From positions 124,001 to 188,000 of the forward strand of contig CANQNW010000003.1 of NCBI GenBank assembly GCA_947625305.1: 64,000 bases of DNA, given 5' to 3'. The notes beneath the pieces are model-generated. The model ran no database searches. It saw only the letters and a program-made list of their open reading frames with translations, and was not told the origin of the DNA. Each line of letters begins with the position of its first letter. Within the stretch, counting starts at the first letter, position 1. The position numbers and the translations under genes were made by a program. This DNA comes from Candidatus Gastranaerophilales bacterium. GTDB taxonomy: Bacteria; Cyanobacteriota; Vampirovibrionia; Gastranaerophilales; Gastranaerophilaceae. Positions 1-9,271 of this stretch are shown here, piece by piece.

Positions 1-3
1 TAA

Positions 4-126
4 CGGGCAAAAACCAGAAAAAACTGGACACATGCTCTGCTTGGTTTAACAGGTGTATTTAGAATTTGGTCTTGCTATGATGCTGTTGTTGATAGAGACT
101 GCGGTGTCCGGGAAAACAGAATTTAA
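4..126 (+). other. Possible C-terminal remnant of a gene
   Basis: One frame reads about 40 codons ending in TAA at 124-126 and is rich in Trp, Cys, Arg and Gly, unlike random AT-rich sequence. It has no start codon, and the first three bases of the window are a stop in the same frame, so it cannot simply be the end of an intact gene entering from the left. It could be a frameshifted or decayed gene tail. I do not recognise a family, and it may be noise. Confidence 0.15.
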
Positions 127-771
127 TCAGGCAAATAATTTATATTTTTGAGCCAATTTTATAGAATTTGAATCCATTGCAAAATTTATGGTTTTCATAC
201 CCATATCACGCATAACGGCATATCTGTGCCTGCCATCCGTAATACTTGCACGAATACCGTTTTTATCTTCAGTTAAAATCAAGATAGATGCATTTATATC
301 TTTGCCCGTTGAAATATATTCAAAAGCCTTATTATATCTGTCATCTATAGCACCTGTTTTACCTTGCGAGGCTATATAATAAGATTCATCTTTTTGTAAT
401 AATTTATCCAGCTTTTTGACATTGATACCAAAAAGTTCATACCCGTATTTATATTCCGAAGGAATAACTATTCTGTTATTTATATTTTTATGATTTAGTG
501 CCTCATCTTTTGTTACTTTTGTATATTGAATGTTTTGCTGTTTCAGAAAAGATTCAATATAATCATCATACTTACCATCTACATATAAATTTGCTTTTGC
601 ATATATGCCTGTTTTAGAAATTTCAGAAAAATCAGAATACATTTTATCAGACTCACAATTAAGTTCCCTATATATTTCATCTTCAAAATGAGACACTTTT
701 GAGGAATTTGCGCCTGAAATATTATATTTATACAGACTTCCAAAGGAAGGATTATTACTTACTATTTTCAT
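127..771 (-). CDS. Small SFG-motif protein with ParB-like DGRHR signature
   Basis: A 214-residue protein of unknown role. The ATG at 771 is preferred over an upstream TTG at 807 because it places the clade-style N-terminal segment NNPSFGS near residue 8, and a -10-like box lies 6 nt before it. No signal peptide or membrane segment is visible from this start. Near the C-terminus the sequence DGRHRYAVMRDMG resembles the substrate or nucleotide loop of ParB/sulfiredoxin-like folds, which suggests but does not prove a ParB-like domain at about residues 100-210. The stop is TGA at 127-129. Neighbours give no functional hint. Confident as a gene, weak on function. Confidence 0.7.
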   Translation of the reverse strand: MKIVSNNPSFGSLYKYNISGANSSKVSHFEDEIYRELNCESDKMYSDFSEISKTGIYAKANLYVDGKYDDYIESFLKQQNIQYTKVTKDEALNHKNINNRIVIPSEYKYGYELFGINVKKLDKLLQKDESYYIASQGKTGAIDDRYNKAFEYISTGKDINASILILTEDKNGIRASITDGRHRYAVMRDMGMKTINFAMDSNSIKLAQKYKLFA

Positions 772-777
772 ATTTTT

Positions 778-786
778 ATTAAACCA
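778..786 (-). promoter_or_regulatory. Extended -10 box, predicted leaderless start for the 771 gene
   Basis: Read on the minus strand the site is TGGTTTAAT, an extended -10 with five of six bases matching TATAAT. Six bases separate it from the ATG at 771 and no Shine-Dalgarno is present. Confidence 0.4.
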
Positions 787-912
787 AAAGATAATTATAA
801 TTGCCAAAAAAACTTTAATTATAAATAAAAATTAATAATTAATTTTTATTAAAAAATAGCAAAAAATTTTATCTTTGTTTTTCATATGAGAAAACATAGG
901 AGTGTATTTAAT

Positions 913-1278
913 ATGCAAGTGTCAAATCTTTCTTCAAATGTATCATTCGGCAGAGTATATGCTGTTGCAGGTTCTAAAGCAGGTGTTGATGAATTATCTC
1001 AAAGATTGGCTAAAGCAAAGGGTAAACTTGTTACTTATGATGCTACAAGTTTATACAAAAATACTTATTCAGACAGTAAAACAATTTGTGCCAAAGCTGC
1101 ATCTATGGGTGATAGTATTATGTTTTTTATCACAGGTAAAAAAGATACTAAAGATGCTAAATTTATGAAAAAAACTTGGAGTTCTTTAATCGGTATAAGC
1201 CAAAATGTAACTGATTTTATCAAACTTACGGATATTGATGAAGCTGAAAAAGTATTAAAAAAAGAAATGAGAAGATAA
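913..1278 (+). CDS. Small SFG-motif hypothetical protein
   Basis: A 121-residue protein of unknown function. The ATG at 913 is chosen over an upstream ATG at 886 because AGGAG at 898-902 lies 10 nt before it. The N-terminus MQVSNLSSNVSFGRVY carries the same SFG motif as the 127-771 protein. The rest is a small basic alpha/beta-looking domain (motifs SKAGVDELSQRL, MFFITGKKDTKDAK) with no transmembrane segment. Its stop abuts the stop of convergent priA at 1279. No family recognised. Confidence 0.75.
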   Translation: MQVSNLSSNVSFGRVYAVAGSKAGVDELSQRLAKAKGKLVTYDATSLYKNTYSDSKTICAKAASMGDSIMFFITGKKDTKDAKFMKKTWSSLIGISQNVTDFIKLTDIDEAEKVLKKEMRR

Positions 1279-3555
1279 TTATAAGATATCAACAGGGTCA
1301 ATATCTATTATCATTTTGATATCTTCAGCACAAGAAGTATTTTTTATAAAGGTCGATATTAAATATTGACCTTTTTTTCCCATTTTATTTTTAATAATTA
1401 TTTGATATCTGTATTCTGATTTAATTTTATGCATAATACATTTCATGGAACTTGTTATTTCTATATATTCGGATACGGATAATTTTTCAATCCGTTCTTT
1501 TAATCTTTCTGCTACTTCATTAGCGCAAACTGCAGCTCTTATTTCATCGGTTGAAGAAAATACGACTTTAATTATTTGACAGAAAGGAGGATAATCAAAT
1601 ATTTCCCGCCGTTCAATCTCATTTTTATAAAAATCTTTATAATTTTGAGATTTTGCATTTTTTATAGCATATAAATCAGGATTATAAGTTTGAAAAATAA
1701 CTTTTCCTTCGTATTCACCTCTGCCTGCCCTGCCTGCAACCTGCATTAACAGTTGAAAGCCTCTTTCGCTTGCTCTGTAATCAGGCAGAGTAAAGCTTAC
1801 ATCTGTATCTATTACTCCGACCAAAGTAACATTCTTATTATCCAGCCCTTTTGCTATCATTTGAGTGCCGATTAAAATATCAGTTTCACCCTTTTGAAAT
1901 CTGTCTAATATTTCAATGTATTTTGATTTTGAATTAAGCACATCTGAATCAATTCTTTCAATAACTGCTTCAGGAAATAATTTTTTTGCTATGCTTTCAA
2001 CTTTTTGTGTACCTATTCCAAATTTTGATAATTCAGGCGACCCGCAATTAGGACATAACTCGGGTAATTTGATTGAGGTATTGCACCAGTGACATTTTAA
2101 ACTGTTATCATCCGAATGATACACCATAGGAATATCGCAATTTTTACATTTTATTACTTCTCCGCAGGTCTGGCATTGGACTGTTGTATTGTAACCGCGT
2201 CTGTTCATAAGCAGTATTGTTTGATTTTTCTTGTCTAAATTTTCTCTTATTGCGTTTACGAGAGTTTTAGAAAATGTTGTTCTTGCTTCACGGTAAAATT
2301 CCTCTCTCATATCGACAAGAGTAACTTTTGCCAGATTTGCATTATTATATCTTTTTTCTAAATTAAATAAATTGAAAGAAGAATATGCTCTATAATAAGA
2401 ACTTATGTCAGGAGTGGCACTCCCTTTTACAAGCAATGCCGAATGGATTTCGCTAATTTTTTCCGCAGCAGTTCTTGCATCGTACCTTGGAGCAGGCGAA
2501 GTCTGTTTATAAGAATTTTCGTGTTCTTCATCTATTATAATAAGTCCTATATTTTTTAAAGGTGCAAATATTGATGATCTTGCACCGATTATTATGCGGA
2601 TTTTATTATCTCTTAATTTATTCCATACATCAAATTTTTCGCCTTCCGATATACTGCTATGCCATATAGCAATTGTTTCAGGGGCAAAACGGCGGATTAA
2701 TCTTAATGTTAATTGCGAGGCAAGTGCTATTTCAGGTGCCAGAAAAAGAACATTCCTTCCTTCCTCAAGTGTTTTTTGGATTAATCTGAAATATATCTCA
2801 GTTTTCCCTGAACCTGTTATCCCGTTTATTAATATCGGCTCTGTTTGCCCTTTTTCTTGTTTTTTAATAATTTCATCATATACTTTTTGTTGTTCCTCAG
2901 ATAACGGCGGGAATTCATCTTTCTCAGTATTCTTAAAAACTGCTAAAGGATTACGGTATATCTGCTTTTCAATTATATCTATAAATCCTGATTCTTTTAA
3001 TTTTAAAATTGTTGCCCTTGTTGTTTTTACTTCTTTTTCAAAATTTATAAGAGGATATTCTTTGTTTTTTCCAAGAATTTCCAATATTTCTTTTTGTCTG
3101 CCCGATGCCCCTTCTTTTGTTTTAAAAATTATATATTTCTCTGTTTTTTCTTTTATTTTTTTACCGGAGTTCTCTTTTAAAAATTTCATCGGTATGGCTG
3201 CCTGAATTACCGCATTTATATCACAGCAGTAATAATTGCTTATCCAATCAAGAAACTTTAAATATTCAAGGCTGAATACGGCACGCCTGTCTATTATTTT
3301 TATTATTTCTTTTGCTTTAATTCCTTCCTCAAGATAATCGCTAAATCCCGTAACAAATGCTATTATACTTTGTCTTCTGTTTCCAAACGGTACGGATACT
3401 GCCTGCCCTATTTTGATTTTTTCTTTCATATGTTCGGGGATAAGATATGAAAATGTTCTCGTCCCCAGATTTTTTACATCTACAAGACAGAGGGCATATT
3501 TTTGTTTAGTCCCTTTTTCTATAGTGCTGTTTATTTTGTCAATTCTCTCACCCAT
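1279..3555 (-). CDS. priA: Primosomal protein N' (PriA), replication-restart helicase
   Basis: A 758-residue superfamily 2 DNA helicase that reloads the replisome at stalled forks. Visible features: an N-terminal DNA-binding region (VPFGNRRQ near residue 55), Walker A GITGSGKTE near 245, motif II DEEH near 342, and eight cysteines in four CxxC pairs at about 460-508 forming the two zinc sites typical of PriA. The motif VAGRAGRGEYEG marks helicase motif VI. Length fits the family (about 730-800). It lies downstream of the SGNH array, with a 22-base gap that contains its own extended -10 box, so it may be transcribed independently. Complete and apparently intact. Confidence 0.97.
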   Translation of the reverse strand: MGERIDKINSTIEKGTKQKYALCLVDVKNLGTRTFSYLIPEHMKEKIKIGQAVSVPFGNRRQSIIAFVTGFSDYLEEGIKAKEIIKIIDRRAVFSLEYLKFLDWISNYYCCDINAVIQAAIPMKFLKENSGKKIKEKTEKYIIFKTKEGASGRQKEILEILGKNKEYPLINFEKEVKTTRATILKLKESGFIDIIEKQIYRNPLAVFKNTEKDEFPPLSEEQQKVYDEIIKKQEKGQTEPILINGITGSGKTEIYFRLIQKTLEEGRNVLFLAPEIALASQLTLRLIRRFAPETIAIWHSSISEGEKFDVWNKLRDNKIRIIIGARSSIFAPLKNIGLIIIDEEHENSYKQTSPAPRYDARTAAEKISEIHSALLVKGSATPDISSYYRAYSSFNLFNLEKRYNNANLAKVTLVDMREEFYREARTTFSKTLVNAIRENLDKKNQTILLMNRRGYNTTVQCQTCGEVIKCKNCDIPMVYHSDDNSLKCHWCNTSIKLPELCPNCGSPELSKFGIGTQKVESIAKKLFPEAVIERIDSDVLNSKSKYIEILDRFQKGETDILIGTQMIAKGLDNKNVTLVGVIDTDVSFTLPDYRASERGFQLLMQVAGRAGRGEYEGKVIFQTYNPDLYAIKNAKSQNYKDFYKNEIERREIFDYPPFCQIIKVVFSSTDEIRAAVCANEVAERLKERIEKLSVSEYIEITSSMKCIMHKIKSEYRYQIIIKNKMGKKGQYLISTFIKNTSCAEDIKMIIDIDPVDIL

Positions 3556-3561
3556 TATTTT

Positions 3562-3570
3562 ATTATAGCA
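3562..3570 (-). promoter_or_regulatory. Extended -10 box for priA, predicted leaderless
   Basis: On the minus strand TGCTATAAT is a perfect extended -10 box, six bases before the priA ATG at 3555. There is no room for a Shine-Dalgarno site, and any -35 would lie in the SGNH coding sequence. Confidence 0.6.
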
Positions 3571-3577
3571 TTATTTG

Positions 3578-4608
3578 TTAATTATTAATGTATTTTTCTG
3601 CAAATTTAGGAGTAAATACTTCCCAAGCCTTTGCATTCGGGTGCCAGTCTGCTATATCTTTTTCTAATTTATAATTTTTATCAAAGAAAAAGCCTGTAAT
3701 ATCTTTAGAATGAACTATTGTCATACCTGTTTCGTTATTTAATTCGTCCCATATTTTAGAGTTCTGGATGTCAAAATCATATCTTATTTTTAAATTATTG
3801 TATATTCGTGCAATTTTTTGATCATATAAAATTACTATAATTTTTGCATTAGGACTATATTTTCTTATTTCGTCAGGCATTAAAAGCATAATATTTTTTA
3901 AATATTTTTCACTGTTTTCAAGGAATTTATTATAATAATCCTCCTTATTACCCCCCCCATTGATATTTTGTGTATTTGATACAAGCAAAATATCAGCCTG
4001 ATTATCGGGATATCTATAAATTGTTTTAAATATTTATTTTTAATCGAAAATATTTTATAATAACCTTCCATAAGATTATCTATTTCTAAATATCTGTCTA
4101 TATGGTCATGCATATATAAATATATATAATATTCTGCCTCATTAATTACTTTTTTATTTTGTTCATCATTTTTAATAAATTTTTCAACTTCTATAAGATT
4201 TCTAATAGCATTACTGCCGCAAGAGGCAAAACTATATACCGGTCTTTTCGTTATCTCAGATAATTTATAGGGAAACGTTTCTTCACGTTTTAGTCCATGC
4301 CCGTATGCATAAGAACATCCAAAAATTACAATCGGTTTTTTTGTATAGTTTATTCCAAATTTTACCCTATCCTCTCCGCAGAATTGATTGTATAATTTAT
4401 CTGTTGTACTGAGACGTTCAGCTGTATACTTTTCTGTTTCACAATTTTCTATATTAATTTTTGAGGTATCCATTTTATTAGAAATATTATGATCTCTGTA
4501 AAAATTACTTATATTAACAACATTTCTACTTATGATTATATTGCTTATTATAAGAATTAAAGAAATAATTATAATATTAATAAATACAATTTTTATAATT
4601 TTTTTCAT
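3578..4608 (-). pseudogene. SGNH-like membrane-anchored protein, frameshifted at a G8 tract (possibly phase-variable)
   Basis: First-frame coding runs from ATG 4608 to about 3950, and the remaining C-terminus is in another frame down to 3578. Together they match the two intact 338-residue paralogues next door: an N-terminal membrane anchor, the nucleophile block GCSYAYGHG, a middle region, and the C-terminal block DWHPNAKAW. The frame changes exactly at eight consecutive C (+ strand 3951-3958), i.e. G8 in the coding strand. Gaining one G or losing two restores one frame; G6 also gives a segment equal in length to the paralogues. It is either a slipped-strand on/off switch, a true pseudogene, or a sequencing error. 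Substrate unknown. Confidence 0.8.
3951..3958. repeat. Homopolymer tract C8/G8 inside coding sequence
   Basis: Eight C in a row (G in the coding strand) in a genome where G/C homopolymers are rare. It marks the exact point of frame change in the first SGNH paralogue; both intact paralogues lack it at the same place. Such tracts mutate by slippage and are classical contingency loci. Confidence 0.9.
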
Positions 4609-4630
4609 TTAGTTTCCACTCAGCTTTTTA

Positions 4631-5647
4631 TTATTTAATGTATTCCTTTGCAAATTTAGGAGTAAATACTTCCCAAGCCTTTGCATTCGGATGCCAATCA
4701 GCTATATCTTCTTTTAATTTATAATCTTTATCAAACAAAAATCCTGTTATATCTTTAGTTTTTACTACTGTCAACCCCGGTTCTTCTTTTAATTCCTCCC
4801 AAACATCCGAATAAAGCAATTCGGAGTCAAACTTGGTTTTTAATATTCCCCACAAATCTGTAACTTTTTCATTATAAACGATGATTATTATTTTAGCATT
4901 CGGATATTCATTACTTATTTCATTTCGCATTGATAATATAACTTTCTTAAGATAATTTTCACTATTAGTGAAATATCTTGTATAATTATCCGGATATTTA
5001 CCTGATGTTAATATTTTATTTAATTGATAATATGATAATATCAATTTTATGACAGGTATATCCGTTATTTTTGTTATAAATTTATTTTTAGATGAGCTAA
5101 ATATAATATTATAATTGTTATAAATTAAGTTTATATCCATATACCTGCTTATGTGATCAGCCATATATAAATAAATAACATAATCTGCATTTTTTATAGG
5201 TTGTCCTTCATTATAAGACTTCATTTTTGCTAAACTTGAAAGTCCATCTGCTCCGCAGGAACTAAAATTATATACGGGACGTTTTGTTAGTTCGGCTAAT
5301 AAATATGGAAAGGTTTCTTCTGTTTTTAACCCGTGACCGTACGTATAAGAACATCCCAAAATTATTATAGGATTGTTATTATAATTTTCCCCAAAAATAT
5401 CTCTTGGTTCACCGCAAAATTTCTTAAAATTTTCTTCAGAACTTTCAATTGTTTTTCCTGTAAACTTTTCAGTAATTTCTTTATTTAAACTTAATTTTGA
5501 ATAATCAATATGTAAAAAAATATTATTATGTTTACCTATTAAGTTAAATATTTTTTCAGTATTTTTATTAATTATAAAATTTAAAACTGTAAGAATAATT
5601 GCAAATATTACAATATTAATAAATACAATTTTTATAATTTTTTTCAT
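4631..5647 (-). CDS. SGNH-hydrolase-like membrane-anchored protein, paralogue 2
   Basis: A 338-residue protein. Residues about 5-27 form one hydrophobic helix after KK, giving an N-terminal anchor or uncleaved signal with the remainder outside the cytoplasm. GCSYTYGHG near residue 98 fits SGNH block I with its nucleophile serine, and DWHPNAKAW near the C-terminus supplies the Asp-x-His pair of block V. The family includes esterases and AlgX-like O-acetyl-modifying proteins, so a role on an envelope glycan is plausible but unproven. It is the middle copy of a tandem triplication with near-identical 22-base spacers. This copy keeps all putative catalytic residues. Confidence 0.8.
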   Translation of the reverse strand: MKKIIKIVFINIVIFAIILTVLNFIINKNTEKIFNLIGKHNNIFLHIDYSKLSLNKEITEKFTGKTIESSEENFKKFCGEPRDIFGENYNNNPIIILGCSYTYGHGLKTEETFPYLLAELTKRPVYNFSSCGADGLSSLAKMKSYNEGQPIKNADYVIYLYMADHISRYMDINLIYNNYNIIFSSSKNKFITKITDIPVIKLILSYYQLNKILTSGKYPDNYTRYFTNSENYLKKVILSMRNEISNEYPNAKIIIIVYNEKVTDLWGILKTKFDSELLYSDVWEELKEEPGLTVVKTKDITGFLFDKDYKLKEDIADWHPNAKAWEVFTPKFAKEYIK

Positions 5648-5669
5648 TTAATTTCCACTCAATTTTTTA

Positions 5670-6686
5670 TTATTTAATGTATTCCTTTGCAAATTTAGGA
5701 GTAAATACTTCCCAAGCCTTTGCATTCGGATGGCAGGGAGCTATATCTTCCTTGATTTTATAATCATTATCGAATAAAAATCCTGTTATATCTTTAGTTT
5801 TTACAATCGTTAAACCGGGTTCATCTTTTAGTTCCTCCCAAATATGCGAATAAAGCATTTCCGAGTCAAACTTGGTTTTTAATATTCCCCATAAATCTGC
5901 AACTTTTTCATTATAAACAATGATTATAATTTTAGCATTAGGATATTCATTACTTATTTCTCTTTTTATTGATAATATAACTTTCTTTAGATAATTTTCA
6001 CTATTTGTGAAATATTTTTTGTAATTATCTGTATATGTACCTGAAGTTATTATTTTATTAATTTGGAAATGAGATAATATTAATTTTATAAGAGGTATAT
6101 TTGTTATTTTTTTGATAAATTGATTTTCAGATGAACTAAATATAATATTATAATTGTTATAAACTACAGATGCATCCATATACCTGTTTATATGATCTAA
6201 CATATACAAATAAATAATATAATCTGCATTTTTTATAGGTTGTTCTTCATTATAAGACTTCATTCTTGCTAAACTTGAAAGTCCATCTGACCCGCAAAGA
6301 CTAAAACTGTATACAGGCCGTTTTGTTAGTTCGGATAATAAATATGGAAAGGTTTCTTCTTTTTTTATTCCGTGGCCATATGTATAAGAGCAGCCTAAAA
6401 TTATTATAGGGTTGTTCTTATAATTTTCTCCAAAAATAAATCTTTGTTCACCGCAAAATTTCTTACAATTTTCCTCTGAAATTTCAAGAGTTTTACCGAT
6501 ATATTTTTCGGTAATTTCTTTATTTAAACTTAATGCAGCATCACTCATGTAATTAAAAACATTATTAGAGTTCTTAAGCAAGTTAAATATTTTTTCAGTA
6601 TTTTTATCAATTATAAAATTCAAAACTGCAAAAATAACAGTCAATATTACAATATTAATAAATACAATTCTTATAACTTTGTTCAT
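5670..6686 (-). CDS. SGNH-hydrolase-like membrane-anchored protein, paralogue 3 with altered block V
   Basis: A 338-residue sister of the 4631-5647 gene with the same N-terminal membrane helix and block I (GCSYTYGHG). The C-terminal block reads APCHPNAKAW instead of ADWHPNAKAW: the putative catalytic Asp is Pro and the next Trp is Cys, while His is kept. Either this copy has lost hydrolase activity, or the Asp is not essential in this family. Its ATG directly follows the stop of the PC4-like gene, so the two are probably co-transcribed. Substrate unknown. Confidence 0.78.
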   Translation of the reverse strand: MNKVIRIVFINIVILTVIFAVLNFIIDKNTEKIFNLLKNSNNVFNYMSDAALSLNKEITEKYIGKTLEISEENCKKFCGEQRFIFGENYKNNPIIILGCSYTYGHGIKKEETFPYLLSELTKRPVYSFSLCGSDGLSSLARMKSYNEEQPIKNADYIIYLYMLDHINRYMDASVVYNNYNIIFSSSENQFIKKITNIPLIKLILSHFQINKIITSGTYTDNYKKYFTNSENYLKKVILSIKREISNEYPNAKIIIIVYNEKVADLWGILKTKFDSEMLYSHIWEELKDEPGLTIVKTKDITGFLFDNDYKIKEDIAPCHPNAKAWEVFTPKFAKEYIK

Positions 6687-6929
6687 TTATTCTTCTTCAA
6701 CGGTTAGAAGCTCCTGCATTGCTGTTTCTACTGCATCTTTTAATGTCATTAAGTTATCAGGTGATACTGTAACACCTTTTTTTGTCGGAAGCCAATTTGC
6801 TCCGTCATCGGTTGTATAATAAATTCTTAAATCAAGGTATTTTTTTTCTTTGTATGAATTAATGCTTATTTGTAATTGTTCCGTTGCGTTTCTTGGAATT
6901 GTCGCCAATATTTTTGCATCATCTGCCAT
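6687..6929 (-). CDS. PC4/YdbC-like single-stranded DNA-binding protein
   Basis: An 80-residue protein with the compact pattern of the transcriptional coactivator PC4/YdbC family: IPRNATEQLQISINSY, the KKYLDLRIYY strand, and PTKKGVTVSPDNL. Family members are homodimers that bind single-stranded DNA and influence transcription or replication. Length fits the bacterial forms. A good Shine-Dalgarno (GGAGAG type) precedes the ATG at 6929. It sits 12 nt after the phosphohexomutase and directly before the SGNH genes, so it is probably in one operon with them. The link between a DNA-binding protein and surface enzymes is unexplained. Confidence 0.85.
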   Translation of the reverse strand: MADDAKILATIPRNATEQLQISINSYKEKKYLDLRIYYTTDDGANWLPTKKGVTVSPDNLMTLKDAVETAMQELLTVEEE

Positions 6930-6941
6930 TTTTTCTCTCCT

Positions 6942-9212
6942 TTATATACCTGGTGTTTTATTATAATTCGGGATTTCAAAACTTCTTTTATCCGCATCTT
7001 TATCGGTAAATTTAAGATATTCCTCCATGGATTTTTCTTTAGCATTATTGTAATAATCTTTAGATATTATTGCAAGATATTCATTATTCAAATCGCCCGA
7101 ATAATTACCTAAAATACGGGCAAATTCCGCTATATTTTCTTTATTGCTGCCTGCCCCGTAGGCTTTTGTTTTAGCATCCGTGCCTGATGGGCGGATTTCT
7201 ATAAATTTATCGCTGAATTGAAGGTAGGTTCCGTCTCCGACAAATTTTATATCCGTTAAATTATCAAAGTTTAAAGTTTTAAAAGATGATTTTAATATTG
7301 ATTTTATTTGCTCTAAAGTTATTTTGCCTTCAAAATGCGCCAGAGCCATTGTTAAATAAAATAAATCATTTTTGGTTCTTAATTCCTCGCCGTCTTTTTT
7401 TGCCTGAGTAAGCTTTACTATATCGGGTTCAGATTCATTATAGTATGCAATATCTTCTCTTATATCATATTTAGCGATAATGTTGTTAGAGTTAAATATT
7501 TCATCAAGTGCTTTAGATAAGGTTTTACCATTTTTCTCCAAGTCAGCAGCAAGAGCTGATGCAACAATTATGGCTTCTGATGCGCTCTTTTCACGCATTG
7601 CTATTGCTATTCTGCCTGATTTGGATTTTATTAAATCCTCGCTCCCTATAATCATTCCGCCTGATTCTTCACCGCCAAAGAGCATTCTTGGTTTTTTGCC
7701 GAGGTTGATATTTTTCCCGAGAACATCTGTTATAACAACATCTTTTTCAGGGCTGTTAATTATCTGCCATTCGACTTTTTTCATTATGTTAGCTATTTCT
7801 TTAAAGCCGACGGGGACATTAACTACTTTAACTCCGTTAAATTCTGCCCATTCATCCCAAGCTTTAGCGCTTGCTGTTGTTTTTATTATGAATCTTGGGT
7901 GAGTGTTCCATCTGTTTGACGATTTTAATTGTTTTGCCCAAAAATCCATAATTAATAAAAAGGCTTGATTTGCACTATACACGCATAAAATTCTGCCGTC
8001 ATCAAGCGGAGTATAATTTATTCCCGTTTTATCCAAAAACGGTATTTGTTCTTTATTTTCAATCTGGCAGACAGTTAAACGGTCGTGGTCAGGGTCTGTT
8101 ATTAAAACTACCGTACCCGCCTTGTATTCTTTAAGCTTGTCGCTGTAATTTAAAGTATCAATAACCGGGAAAAAGGCTTTACCGTCTTTATCCTTTGCGA
8201 TTACCGTTGCATCCACCGAGTAATCATAAAAACATTTATTACCCTTAGGGTCTGTGTCATATTTACCTATCCCGTGGAAAAACGGGTCTTCTTCAATATT
8301 CATCCAAACAAATTTATCACTTATTTTAAAAGCTTCAAGAAGTTTGCTTAAAGTGTTATAAGCGCTCCCGCCGACATTTTCTATAATAATTTTTTCTTTT
8401 AAATTGCGGATTAAATCAAGATTTTCTTTATTCGCAACGCCCTGTTCAAGGTATTCACGATATAAATCAATTCCGTTATTAATTGTTTTCATAAAACTTT
8501 CATTAATTAACGGGTCATCCGCTTTAGCTATTTTTATATCATATGAGCCGTTTTTTCTGACCAGTTCAAAGATTTCTTTTATTTTATTGACAAATTCCAT
8601 GGATTCTTCGGGCAGATATTGGCTCCCTTGCGAGTTTAGGTCTTTCGTGGCATTTTTTACACTTATTCCATGGCTTGAGGTTATATATTCACCGCCCAGT
8701 AAATCAAGCTTAAAGCACAAAAATGATGCAAGCCAAATCGGCATAGTTTTTCTTTTGTATGTTGTAAGGGTTTCAATACCTTGAGCAGCCTGAACTCTTG
8801 CAATTAAATCAAGAAATTTATCAGAGTTGTATCTTACTTCTCGTCCTACAAGTTTTAAAAGCTTTTTACCCTTGTATTTTTCTTTTGCAACAAGTGCTTT
8901 TGCGTATGTCGCAAGCATAATTCCCATTATATTAATAGGAAACCTTACATCATAAGGATATAAAATATTCTGCGGGCCTCTAATCCCTGCTGTTGAAACG
9001 GCAGCTTCCTTTTCATAGTTTTTCAGCCAATTATCAAGATTAAGCCCTAATGGATTATCTTTTTCATCATAGGGCATTAAGTGTTCTTTTTTTAGTGTAA
9101 ATGTAAATTCATTTTTATTATCTGTATCAATATATTTATTGTTTTTTATATAATCAGGTGTATTTTTTTCGACCGATTTATATAACTCTTGTTCTAATGT
9201 TTGACTGTTCAT
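6942..9212 (-). CDS. Alpha-D-phosphohexomutase (phosphoglucomutase/phosphomannomutase-like)
   Basis: A 756-residue, longer-than-usual member of the phosphohexomutase superfamily (usually 450-600), which interconverts sugar 1- and 6-phosphates for glycogen and envelope precursors. Four loops are visible: active-site serine loop TSSHG near residue 178, metal loop DPDHDR near 374, sugar-selectivity loop GGEESGG near 514, and phosphate loop RPSGTDAK near 680. The extra length is at the N-terminus and in insertions. The serine loop reads TSSHG rather than the common TASHNP, so substrate cannot be assigned. AGGGGAT precedes the ATG. First gene of a probable operon with PC4 and the SGNH genes. Confidence 0.9.
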   Translation of the reverse strand: MNSQTLEQELYKSVEKNTPDYIKNNKYIDTDNKNEFTFTLKKEHLMPYDEKDNPLGLNLDNWLKNYEKEAAVSTAGIRGPQNILYPYDVRFPINIMGIMLATYAKALVAKEKYKGKKLLKLVGREVRYNSDKFLDLIARVQAAQGIETLTTYKRKTMPIWLASFLCFKLDLLGGEYITSSHGISVKNATKDLNSQGSQYLPEESMEFVNKIKEIFELVRKNGSYDIKIAKADDPLINESFMKTINNGIDLYREYLEQGVANKENLDLIRNLKEKIIIENVGGSAYNTLSKLLEAFKISDKFVWMNIEEDPFFHGIGKYDTDPKGNKCFYDYSVDATVIAKDKDGKAFFPVIDTLNYSDKLKEYKAGTVVLITDPDHDRLTVCQIENKEQIPFLDKTGINYTPLDDGRILCVYSANQAFLLIMDFWAKQLKSSNRWNTHPRFIIKTTASAKAWDEWAEFNGVKVVNVPVGFKEIANIMKKVEWQIINSPEKDVVITDVLGKNINLGKKPRMLFGGEESGGMIIGSEDLIKSKSGRIAIAMREKSASEAIIVASALAADLEKNGKTLSKALDEIFNSNNIIAKYDIREDIAYYNESEPDIVKLTQAKKDGEELRTKNDLFYLTMALAHFEGKITLEQIKSILKSSFKTLNFDNLTDIKFVGDGTYLQFSDKFIEIRPSGTDAKTKAYGAGSNKENIAEFARILGNYSGDLNNEYLAIISKDYYNNAKEKSMEEYLKFTDKDADKRSFEIPNYNKTPGI

Positions 9213-9271
9213 TAATATCCCCTTAAAAATTCTTTAATTATGATACTAAACATAAAAAAATATAACAAGAG

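Noticed and set aside
2594-3205. 203-codon open frame antisense to priA
   Set aside because: It lies fully inside priA on the other strand, has no ribosome site and reads as low-complexity Phe/Ser/Ile-rich protein, the usual shadow of an AT-rich gene.
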